The notes beneath the pieces are model-generated. The model was not told the DNA's origin, did no database searches, and was given only the letters and a program-made list of their open reading frames with translations. From a virus, in the IMG/VR virus record IMGVR_UViG_3300017963_000744, positions 1 through 23,810 of that record: 23,810 nt of DNA, one strand, 5' to 3'. Below are positions 5,797 to 12,347 of this stretch, one piece after another (position 1 is the first letter of the stretch; the number at the start of each line of letters is the position of its first letter). The position numbers were made by a program, and so were the translations under genes.

Positions 5797-8370
5797 ATGG
5801 CGGAAATTCTCAGTCCAGGCGTGTTTGTGGAAGAGGTACCGAGTGCCGTTCAGGTTGTTCAACCGGTGTCCACATCTAACATGGGGATTATTGGTGCGAC
5901 TCAGAGAGGTCCTACTGACGAGGCTACGTTGGTGACTTCGTTTTCTCAGTTTACTAAGATTTTTGGTGAGCTTATAGCGGATTCTAGAACTGGTTTGGCG
6001 ATGGCGGCGTATTTTGCGAACGGTGGTAAGCGAGCTTATGTTGTTCGTGTTATGCCGGGTGATGCTGTTGAGGCTGGTTCTTCTGTGAGTGCTCCGTCGG
6101 CATATGATCTTGGACAGTTAACGAGTGCTCGACGAAATTTTCAATGTAATATAGGTGATGGTGTCACTGCGGCTGTTACTGAGTTGGTTCTTACTCCGAC
6201 TGCATTGGTTACTCCTATTGTGGCTGTGCCGGGTACGGCCGGTGTGACGTTCAGATGGAGAGCAGATGATTCTGGTGTGACTACTGAGAATTTGTTTGAG
6301 CGGGATGGTGTTACTGCGCTTGTTCAGGATTCAGTAGGTCATCCGAATCATCATTATGAGGGGCGTGTTGTCACTTCTATGCCTAGTGATGGAGTGGATT
6401 CTTCGCTTCCGAGCATAATGCCTGGTGCTACTATTACGTTGAATTGGGATCCTGATGGTGGTACTCCGACAACTCTGGCATTGACTCAAGTTGGGACCAC
6501 ATTGCGTGCGACGGGTACGTCTGGGCAAGGAACTGTGGCAGAGCTTGATCTAATCACTGGTTTCTTGGTTGTGACGTTTGCTGGTACTGAAGTTCCTGTC
6601 GTTGGTGGTGATGGTGGTAATATCACTCTGGATTATACTCCTGGTACTGATGTGATTTCGATTGTGGATAATGGGAGTGGTGTTATTCCTGCCACAGCGG
6701 ATCTTACAGGTGCTGGTACGGTTGCGTATGTGGGTGCTACCGCTGGTGCTTATTCGTTCACGGCTGCGGCTGGGTCTGAGCCTGGGACGGGGTGTCCTGT
6801 TCTCTGTGATTATGATATTCAGGCGTGGGATCTCGACCCCATATCTGTGGGTACATGGGCGAATGATATGAGGGTGGAGTGCATTGGGAATGATGATTAT
6901 TACACCAATGCAACGGATACGTATACAAGGTTTAACATCAATGTTAGGTTGTTGAACTCGTTGACGAGTCTCTATGACATTATAGAGACTTATGAGGAAA
7001 TAACCTTCACGGATACCACGTCGGCGCAGTACTTTCCTGATGTGCTGAATGACCTTTCGGACTTGGTTAATGTTGTAGAACCGGCTGATACGGCGGAGGG
7101 ACCTCAACATCTTAATGGGTTGGCAAGGAGTTTGATTGTAGCGGCTGGAGATGAATTAACTGGGAATCGCCAGATTACTACGACCTTGCTTGATCTTCCG
7201 ATTAATGCTCGATCTGTTCAGATTGATTGGACGGATGATGGTGGTACAGCTCGCAGTATTACTGATGATGGTGCTGGGAATTTGATTGGTGATGTGGATG
7301 CGGCTGGGAACAATACGATCAATTACACTACTGGTGCGTTGGATGTGTTGCTTTCTAATGCTATAGGTCAGGATCAGTTAGTGCCTGTTGTGTATCGGTC
7401 TACATCTGAGGAAGATTCTCATGTAGATACTTTTTCGGGTGGTACGGATGGTACGTTTGATACCACGAACTATGGTCGTAGTCAGTTCACGGTGATAACG
7501 CTTGAACCGAATTTCCAAGGTCTCTACGCTCTGAATAAAATCGAAGAATTGATGCAGGTTGTGATTCCGGATTTCGCTGGTGATATTCAGATTACGAAAG
7601 ATATCATGGATTATGTAGATGGCAGGGAGTCGTTGCCTTCAGGTGGAGATCGGTTTGCAATTTTTGTTGTTCCACAGGGATCTTCAGCTCAGGAAGCTGT
7701 GGATTTCTTGAGGATTGATATAGCTCAAAATTCCAAGTTCTGTGCTATGTATTGGCCTTGGGTTAAAGTGGCAGATCCGTTGGCTGACAATCGGCCGGTA
7801 GTATTCCCGCCTCTAGGTCATATAGCTGGTATTTATGCAAGAACTGATTCGACGCGTAATGTTGGGAAAGTGCCTGCTGGTACTGTGGATGGTGCTTTGA
7901 GTTTTCTTGTGGGTTTGGAAATTGATTCTATCAGTCAGGGTGAGCGCGATGTGGTTTATCCGGCGCGTATTAATCCTCTAGTTTCTAGTCCTCAAACGGG
8001 TCTTGCGGTGTGGGGTGCTAGGACCACGTCACTTCAGAGTGAGTGGAGGTATATCAATGCTCGTCGGTTGTTCATGTTTGTTGAGAAATCGGTATATAAT
8101 TCAACCCACTGGATTGTTTTTGAGAATAATGGTCCTGGTCTTTGGGCAAGGATCAAGGCACAGATTCAGGGATTCCTGACGAATCTATTCAATGATGGTC
8201 TTTTTGCGGGTACGACCCCAGCGCAGGCTTTCTATGTTACGGTGGATGAATCGAATAATGATGCGGCATCTATAGACGCGGGGCAGGTGATTATTGATGT
8301 GGGTATCGCGCCGAATAAACCTGCGGAGTTTGTCAGGTTCAGGTTTGCTCATAAGACTTTAGATTCATAG
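5797..8370 (+). CDS. Contractile tail sheath protein, gp18-like, with insertions
   Basis: An 857-residue subunit of the contractile sheath that surrounds the tail tube. ATG start with a strong GGAGGT 6 bases upstream. The N terminus 'L-S-P-G-V-F-V-E-E-V' and 'G-I-I-G-A-T-Q-R-G-P' (residues 5-39) is the classic sheath opening. The C terminus from about 740 ('Y-I-N-A-R-R-L-F-M-F-V-E-K-S-V', 'F-E-N-N-G-P-G-L-W-A-R-I') and the final strand 'A-E-F-V-R-F-R-F' form the conserved C-terminal sheath domain. The conserved middle core returns at about 340-425 with 'G-T-W-A-N-D-M-R-V'. Two insertions, roughly 115-335 and 432-550, are beta-rich and contain related modules at 205-282 and 462-534. They probably project outwards on the sheath. 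It is longer than the 659-residue T4 gp18. Confidence 0.95.
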   Translation: MAEILSPGVFVEEVPSAVQVVQPVSTSNMGIIGATQRGPTDEATLVTSFSQFTKIFGELIADSRTGLAMAAYFANGGKRAYVVRVMPGDAVEAGSSVSAPSAYDLGQLTSARRNFQCNIGDGVTAAVTELVLTPTALVTPIVAVPGTAGVTFRWRADDSGVTTENLFERDGVTALVQDSVGHPNHHYEGRVVTSMPSDGVDSSLPSIMPGATITLNWDPDGGTPTTLALTQVGTTLRATGTSGQGTVAELDLITGFLVVTFAGTEVPVVGGDGGNITLDYTPGTDVISIVDNGSGVIPATADLTGAGTVAYVGATAGAYSFTAAAGSEPGTGCPVLCDYDIQAWDLDPISVGTWANDMRVECIGNDDYYTNATDTYTRFNINVRLLNSLTSLYDIIETYEEITFTDTTSAQYFPDVLNDLSDLVNVVEPADTAEGPQHLNGLARSLIVAAGDELTGNRQITTTLLDLPINARSVQIDWTDDGGTARSITDDGAGNLIGDVDAAGNNTINYTTGALDVLLSNAIGQDQLVPVVYRSTSEEDSHVDTFSGGTDGTFDTTNYGRSQFTVITLEPNFQGLYALNKIEELMQVVIPDFAGDIQITKDIMDYVDGRESLPSGGDRFAIFVVPQGSSAQEAVDFLRIDIAQNSKFCAMYWPWVKVADPLADNRPVVFPPLGHIAGIYARTDSTRNVGKVPAGTVDGALSFLVGLEIDSISQGERDVVYPARINPLVSSPQTGLAVWGARTTSLQSEWRYINARRLFMFVEKSVYNSTHWIVFENNGPGLWARIKAQIQGFLTNLFNDGLFAGTTPAQAFYVTVDESNNDAASIDAGQVIIDVGIAPNKPAEFVRFRFAHKTLDS

Positions 8371-8420
8371 GGATTTTATGTTTTGTTTCGTGGGTTTTTT
8401 AGTGAGTTTGGGGTTTGAAT

Positions 8421-8434
8421 CTCGGTTGGCCGAG
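8421..8434 (+). other. GC-rich stem-loop between sheath gene and next gene
   Basis: CTCGG-TTGG-CCGAG is a compact 5-bp GC-rich stem with a 4-base loop in the 87-base gap after the sheath stop. No T run follows it (TTTTTT lies upstream at about 8393-8398), so it is not a normal intrinsic terminator on this strand. It may protect or separate the sheath message. Confidence 0.3.
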
Positions 8435-8457
8435 TTAGCATTTCATGGAGGAGTGAT

Positions 8458-8805
8458 ATGTTGGTGACGTTTACAAATGCATCTTCTGAAGATAGATTCA
8501 TCAGTCTTCTGTACAAAAATTTGGAGGCAGGTGAGTCGGTGCAGGTTTCGAAATCACGATCTGAGCTTGATCAAGAACAAGAGTTGAAAAAGTTGGTACA
8601 GGATGGCACGATCGTACTTTCTTTTGCAGAGGAAGATGGAGATGATGCTGCGGTTGGAACCGAGCCGCATCCGGCGTTCTCGAATTTGACGCGACCGTTG
8701 CCAACCGTTTGGCCGATTTATTCGGCTATATGGAATACAGATGATAATGCGCTGAATTGGACGGATGGGACAAATTGGCGTGCGGCTGATGGGACGATCA
8801 CGTGA
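8458..8805 (+). CDS. Small virion-type protein with a W-rich C-terminal tail
   Basis: A 115-residue protein; ATG start with GGAGGAG at 8447-8453. The N-terminal 60 residues (V-T-F-T-N then 'L-E-A-G-E-S-V-Q-V', helix, 'K-L-V-Q-D-G-T-I-V-L-S-F') look like a small beta domain similar in layout to the start of the protein at 5336-5716. After an acidic linker, the C terminus (about 88-115) has 'I-W-N-T-D-D-N-A-L-N-W-T-D-G-T-N-W-R', a pattern I associate with surface and appendage proteins of uncultivated phages. It lies between sheath and tube genes. A small structural or decoration component of the tail is the likely role, but unproven. Confidence 0.65.
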   Translation: MLVTFTNASSEDRFISLLYKNLEAGESVQVSKSRSELDQEQELKKLVQDGTIVLSFAEEDGDDAAVGTEPHPAFSNLTRPLPTVWPIYSAIWNTDDNALNWTDGTNWRAADGTIT

Positions 8806-8862
8806 TGAGTTGAGTTCATGTTTGTAAGTTGTTTATATTCTAGCAGATAGGAGAGATGCATT

Positions 8863-9843
8863 ATGGCACTTGTAGTGTACAATTTGACGGGGTCGCCGGT
8901 AAGTTTGGCTGCTGGGAATCCTGTTCGTTCGATTCCAGCTAGTGGTAGTCCGCCGTCTTGTGGTCCTGGTGTTGATGTGACTTCTGAGCTTCGGCCTTCT
9001 ACGGCAGTTGATCCTGCTAATGGTGTGACTGGAGGATTGGACGCTGCGGATTATTCTGCTCTTCAAGCGCAAGTGGGTTCGCTTGCTTTCGAGTGGACTA
9101 GGGATCCGGAGTATCTGACATCTGGATTGAGTGTTGGTGGGCCAACGGCTGGTGTTCATGCAACTTCGCATCAGAATGGTGGGAGTGATGAAGTCAGTGT
9201 GGCTGGTTTGAGCGGTGTTCTTGCTGATGCACAGATTCCATCAACTCCTGGTGTTATTGCTTCGTTTCGGCTTGTTCAGTCTGGTCAGCCGACTGCTACC
9301 GATACGTTGAGTATAGGTGCTGATGTTTATGAGGCGGATGGTGCGGGGGCGAACATCAATTTTGTGATAGCTGGTACGGCTGAAGCGACGATGGATAATT
9401 TACTTGCTGCTATTCAGGCGTCTGGTACAGAGGATGTTGTTGCTTCCAAGGTCAACGCTACTACTTTACTTGTTCAGTCTGCCGATGCTCCGAATGGATC
9501 TGCTGTTGCTGCCAGTCCGGATATTGCTATTGTCAATGGTCTGACCAATTATGCATCATCTATTGGCGATGCGAATATGAATACTCTTGCAGGTAGAGCT
9601 GCAGGAGCTGTTCAGATGAGTGTTGTTTCATTGACGATCACGGCGGCTATGGTAACGGCTGCGGAGGCGCGTGTTACGTTGCCGTTTACTCCTGTTGCGT
9701 TCAATCCGGTCGTTTTGAATACTTCTGGAGATATCAAAGCGGCTGGTGCAGATTCCTTCACTATCAGTGGTGATGATATTGTCATAGCGCTTGGTGGTGC
9801 AGACATCGTGGCTACTGATGTTGTGCGTATGATTGTATGGTAG
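8863..9843 (+). CDS. Probable virion structural / fibre-type protein
   Basis: A 326-residue protein; ATG start with TAGGAGAG just upstream. The N-terminal part (1-75) is a beta-like domain ending in 'L-D-A-A-D-Y-S-A-L-Q-A-Q-V' and 'F-E-W-T-R-D-P-E-Y-L'. At about 98-123 is the motif 'H-A-T-S-H-Q-N-G-G-S-D-E-V-S-V-A-G-L-S-G-V-L-A-D-A-Q', a hallmark of phage fibre and other virion surface proteins, usually a trimeric collar between domains. The C-terminal 200 residues are Ala/Val/Thr-rich beta sequence without catalytic motifs. It sits between sheath and tube genes, which is unusual for a host-recognition fibre, so a collar, whisker or sheath decoration role is also possible. Confidence 0.7.
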   Translation: MALVVYNLTGSPVSLAAGNPVRSIPASGSPPSCGPGVDVTSELRPSTAVDPANGVTGGLDAADYSALQAQVGSLAFEWTRDPEYLTSGLSVGGPTAGVHATSHQNGGSDEVSVAGLSGVLADAQIPSTPGVIASFRLVQSGQPTATDTLSIGADVYEADGAGANINFVIAGTAEATMDNLLAAIQASGTEDVVASKVNATTLLVQSADAPNGSAVAASPDIAIVNGLTNYASSIGDANMNTLAGRAAGAVQMSVVSLTITAAMVTAAEARVTLPFTPVAFNPVVLNTSGDIKAAGADSFTISGDDIVIALGGADIVATDVVRMIVW

Positions 9844-9899
9844 TTGAATCTCGATCGTGTTGGTATTATAGGTTTTAAACAGAGAAGGGAGGCTGTCAA

Positions 9900-10433
9900 A
9901 TGGCGAGGCCAGTAGCGGAAGATTTTTTGCACTCGATGCGGTTTCATGTCGAGGTTATTGATGGGACTCGGCCCGATGCAGGCTTTGGCCCGCCGGAGGC
10001 TGGTTTCTCTATGTGTTCGGTGCCGGAGGCGACTGTTGAGTCGGTGGAATACAAAGAAGGTACCTACATTTACACGCGGAAACAACCTGGAAACACGTCA
10101 TTCTCTGACGTTTCGTTATCGAGAGGGGTAGCTATTACTGACTCTGCGTTTTGGACGTGGATGAAGATTGTGATGGAGGGTGCCGGTGAGTATCGGCAGG
10201 ATGTAAGAATCAAACACTATCATCGTGAGGAGGGTCTTCCTGGTAGTGGGGATGTCGGTGCAAATTTGACAGCTATTCCGACAAGTGTTGATGCTGCTAG
10301 AACGTATGAGTTGTTTAATGCGTTTCCAGCGCGTCATAAGGTTGCTGGTGATCTTGATGCTACCGCGTCCGAAATTTCCATCATGGAATTAGATCTCTCA
10401 ATTGAGTATTTCAATGTGATCATTGCTGCATAG
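9900..10433 (+). CDS. Tail tube protein, gp19 family (first copy)
   Basis: A 177-residue member of the T4 gp19 tail tube family, which forms stacked hexameric rings through which DNA passes. ATG start with GGGAGG at about 9887-9892. Diagnostic features are 'F-H-V-E-V' near residue 15, 'V-E-Y-K-E-G' then 'R-K-Q-P-G-N' at 49-64, 'F-W-T-W-M-K-I-V' at 84-91, and a C terminus 'F-P-A-R-H-K-V-A-G-D-L-D-A-T-x-S-E-I-S-I-M-E-L-D-L-S-I-E-Y-F' at 142-171. It is close to the family's usual length. A second, divergent family member follows immediately. This compact one is the better candidate for the main tube subunit. Confidence 0.9.
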   Translation: MARPVAEDFLHSMRFHVEVIDGTRPDAGFGPPEAGFSMCSVPEATVESVEYKEGTYIYTRKQPGNTSFSDVSLSRGVAITDSAFWTWMKIVMEGAGEYRQDVRIKHYHREEGLPGSGDVGANLTAIPTSVDAARTYELFNAFPARHKVAGDLDATASEISIMELDLSIEYFNVIIAA

Positions 10434-10441
10434 GCAGATGA

Positions 10442-10457
10442 AGGCCCTTTTGGGTTT
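10442..10457 (+). other. Stem-loop in place of a clear ribosome binding site
   Basis: AGGCCC-TTTT-GGGTTT can fold as a 6-pair RNA stem (three C-G pairs plus two G-U and one A-U) with a U4 loop. It sits 3 bases before the start of the second tube gene, where no good Shine-Dalgarno is seen. It could limit initiation of that gene relative to the first tube gene. Confidence 0.3.
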
Positions 10458-10460
10458 AGT

Positions 10461-11240
10461 ATGCGTAGTACGCTCACAGATTATCTTCAAACGTATGCGT
10501 TTTGGCTTATGGACGTAGCGCCTATTGAGCCATTGGCATTACCTATTTTTACTCCGTTGTTGGGATTCTCATCTATTACGGCTCCAGAGATACAGTTGGA
10601 TATCAAGGAGATTACTGAGGCCAACTGGTTTTTCAAGCGGAAGGTTGTTCAGGGTGGTAATGTTGGGAATATAACATTGATGCGAGCGTCGAAATGGTAT
10701 GACAATGATTTCTATAAATGGGTTGTGGCTGCGTTGGCTGGGAATACGGGTGGGCGAGGTGCTTTGCATGCGATGGCTGTAGGAGGGGCTACTCCGCGTA
10801 GGGATTTGTTATTGATGCATTTTATGTCTCGGAGTCCGTTTCCGAAGGGGTGGTCGCAGGCTGTGGCTGCTACGGGTATTTTGGCGCTTCAAGGTACAGC
10901 AACTGGTATGACTGGTAACGCAGCTAGTTTGGCGTCTAGGGGGTATATAGAGCACGCTGCGGCTATTACGGGCGCGGCGGTGGCGTCGGGTTTAGGACAG
11001 CAGATAGGGCCGTTTGAGCTTACGCCAAGGTTGCCGGCTAAGGCCTGGGTGTTGTATGGTTGTTTGCCGACTCGGTACAAATCTGGAGGCGATTTTGATG
11101 CATCTGACAGCTCGATTTCTATACAGGAATTGGAGTTGGCCGTTGAGTATTGGGATGAGCTTGCGTTGGGCAGTGAAGCTGCGCCGGTAGCGTTGGGTGT
11201 TGCGATTGCAGATGCTGTTGGTAGTCCGACATCGAGATGA
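10461..11240 (+). CDS. Second gp19-family tail tube-like protein
   Basis: A 259-residue paralogue of the preceding tube protein. Shared features are 'F-F-K-R-K-V-V-Q-G-G-N-V-G-N-I-T-L-M' (57-74), 'W-Y-D-N-D-F-Y-K-W-V' (79-88) and 'L-P-T-R-Y-K-S-G-G-D-F-D-A-S-x-S-S-I-S-I-Q-E-L-E-L-A-V-E-Y-W' (202-231). Between them is an Ala/Gly-rich insertion at about 130-185, and a 28-residue Ala/Val tail follows. No strong ribosome binding site precedes ATG 10461, which suggests lower output. Second gp19-fold proteins in contractile tails often act at the tube-baseplate junction (T4 gp54 and gp48 are examples of tube-initiating proteins; eCIS also carry a second tube gene). A junction or initiator role is inferred. 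Confidence 0.82.
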   Translation: MRSTLTDYLQTYAFWLMDVAPIEPLALPIFTPLLGFSSITAPEIQLDIKEITEANWFFKRKVVQGGNVGNITLMRASKWYDNDFYKWVVAALAGNTGGRGALHAMAVGGATPRRDLLLMHFMSRSPFPKGWSQAVAATGILALQGTATGMTGNAASLASRGYIEHAAAITGAAVASGLGQQIGPFELTPRLPAKAWVLYGCLPTRYKSGGDFDASDSSISIQELELAVEYWDELALGSEAAPVALGVAIADAVGSPTSR

Positions 11241-11248
11241 GGTGTGTG

Positions 11249-11434
11249 ATGAGTGATTGGGAGACATTGGATACAGAGAAGTTACTTCGAAAGCGCCGGG
11301 AGCAGCATGAGGCGACGACTTCTACAGGTGTAGGTAGTTATGAAACTCCTTTGGGAGAACCGTTGCGGCCTTCTGTGGTTCCGTGTAAGCCTGTAGAGCG
11401 CTCGAAAAAGAAGAAGAAGCGGGAGACGGATTGA
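11249..11434 (+). CDS. Small Lys/Arg-rich hypothetical protein
   Basis: A 61-residue protein. ATG 11249 is preferred because GAGGTG (11239-11244) lies 4 bases upstream. The alternative ATG 11237 overlaps the previous stop by four bases but lacks a binding site and would add four residues. The N terminus is a charged helix (about 1-22), the middle is Ser/Thr/Pro/Gly-rich, and the last 12 residues are almost all Lys, Arg and Glu. It has no recognised domain. It sits between tube and chaperone genes, where small tail-assembly factors are common. Confidence 0.6.
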   Translation: MSDWETLDTEKLLRKRREQHEATTSTGVGSYETPLGEPLRPSVVPCKPVERSKKKKKRETD

Positions 11435-11724
11435 TGGCTGTTCCCTCAAAATCTGTGATAGAGTGTGATGGTTTTATTCAGTGTGAACACATTGATTATT
11501 TTTTAGATAGTGTTTTTGGGAGTATGTGTAATTTCAGAGAATTTTATAGGGATGGGTATTTTTATTGTGATACTTTTAAATGTGCTGTTACAGCGGAGTG
11601 TGCGGCAGAGAATGGTTGGATTGCTATGGCGGAGTGTTGGAGGGATTCGAATGGTTGTCTGTCGGATTGCATTGTGTTTAATTGTTCGTCTGAAGATTGT
11701 TTGAGAATCAAAAGACGTGTGTAG
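11434..11724 (+). CDS. Cysteine-rich small protein of unknown function
   Basis: A 96-residue protein. ATG 11434 overlaps the preceding TGA by one base, with GGGAGA at 11421-11426; a TTG one codon earlier is less likely. It has 11 cysteines spread through the chain, at about residues 10, 16, 31, 44, 49, 55, 67, 74, 78, 83 and 88, and many aromatic residues. The spacing is not a simple CxxC zinc pattern, and there is no signal peptide that would suggest a secreted disulfide-rich protein. Its base composition is more AT-rich than the tube genes. I do not recognise the family. Confidence 0.6.
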   Translation: MAVPSKSVIECDGFIQCEHIDYFLDSVFGSMCNFREFYRDGYFYCDTFKCAVTAECAAENGWIAMAECWRDSNGCLSDCIVFNCSSEDCLRIKRRV

Positions 11725-11741
11725 ATTTTTTTTGTGTTGTG

Positions 11742-11761
11742 TTACTTAAAAGTTGAAGTAA
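11742..11761 (+). promoter_or_regulatory. Inverted repeat upstream of the RHH-domain gene (possible operator)
   Basis: TTACTT (11742-11747) and AAGTAA (11756-11761) form a perfect 6-bp inverted repeat with an 8-base centre. An inner ACTT-AA-AAGT symmetry overlaps it. It ends 1-2 bases before the GAGAGGTG ribosome binding site of a gene encoding two ribbon-helix-helix repeats. That fold typically binds short inverted or tandem sites and often autoregulates. The operator role is inference. Confidence 0.35.
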
Positions 11762-11774
11762 GAGAGGTGAAGTT

Positions 11775-12347
11775 GTGGTAGAGATTTTGAATGTGTCCTC
11801 TGATGACAGGAAGGAGGCGTGGGCTACTCGAGTATGGGTGGCTTGCGGGGGTAAATGCTCGAATTGCGGGTCAGATGAGCGTCTGAAGGTTCGGATGATT
11901 GTTCCGGCGGAGTTAGGTGGTCGGAAAGTTGTGAGTAATGGTACTTTGCTTTGTCGGACGTGTGAGTTGGCTGATCAGATCGGCAGGAAAGTACCTCAGC
12001 CAGCTTCTGGGGAGCATACTCGCCCTATAAATTTTTATATAGGGAAGGAGCTTCACGGTCGCCTTAAGAATGGTTTAGCTTCTGACTATGGTTTTAGAAG
12101 TGTGTCGGCTTTGGTAAGGTTTCTTATGTCGACGTTTGTTGCTGATCCTGTGCGGTTTGATGATCTCGGTATGTATCAGGGGGGTGGTTCAGATGTGAAA
12201 GTGAATGTGTGGGTTGGTCGGGATGTTTATGATCGATTCAAGGCTATAGCTGATAGTAATGGTTTCACTGTTACTGATACCTTGAAGGGTTTGATAGTTA
12301 TGTATGAGGTTGAAACTCAACGTATTGTAGGGAGGATTGGAAGATGA
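11775..12347 (+). CDS. Degenerate HNH zinc domain fused to tandem ribbon-helix-helix repeats
   Basis: A 190-residue protein starting at GTG, with GAGAGGTG at 11763-11770. Residues 24-65 follow the HNH layout: Cys28-x2-Cys31, then 'V-R-M-I-V-P-A-E-L-G-G', 'S-N-G-T-L-L' and Cys60-x2-Cys63. The usual catalytic 'D-H' is Arg40-Met41, and the His after the second knuckle is Glu64, so nuclease activity is unlikely. Residues 85-122 and 143-180 are two clearly related ribbon-helix-helix units (aligned 'I/V-N-F/V-Y/W-I/V-G-K/R-E/D', 'R-L/F-K', 'G-F'), probably folding as a pseudo-dimer. Zinc knuckle plus RHH suggests sequence-specific DNA binding by a regulator. It overlaps the chaperone gene by four bases. 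An inactivated homing-type gene is an alternative origin. Confidence 0.75.
   Translation: MVEILNVSSDDRKEAWATRVWVACGGKCSNCGSDERLKVRMIVPAELGGRKVVSNGTLLCRTCELADQIGRKVPQPASGEHTRPINFYIGKELHGRLKNGLASDYGFRSVSALVRFLMSTFVADPVRFDDLGMYQGGGSDVKVNVWVGRDVYDRFKAIADSNGFTVTDTLKGLIVMYEVETQRIVGRIGR
12023..12044 (+). repeat. Perfect 7-bp inverted repeat within the RHH gene
   Basis: CCCTATA (12023-12029) and TATAGGG (12038-12044) flank an 8-base AT centre. They lie exactly where the coding sequence passes from the zinc domain to the first RHH repeat. TATAAATT inside it also resembles a T4-type late -10 element. It may be an internal operator, a promoter or a chance effect of codon use. Confidence 0.4.

Noticed and set aside
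6550-7110. 186-codon reverse ORF under the sheath gene
   Set aside because: Its Arg/Ile/Asn-rich sequence is a shadow of the sheath coding frame and it has no binding site.
8371-8457. Intrinsic terminator after the sheath gene
   Set aside because: The GC stem at 8421-8434 lacks a following T run, and the T run lies upstream of the stem.
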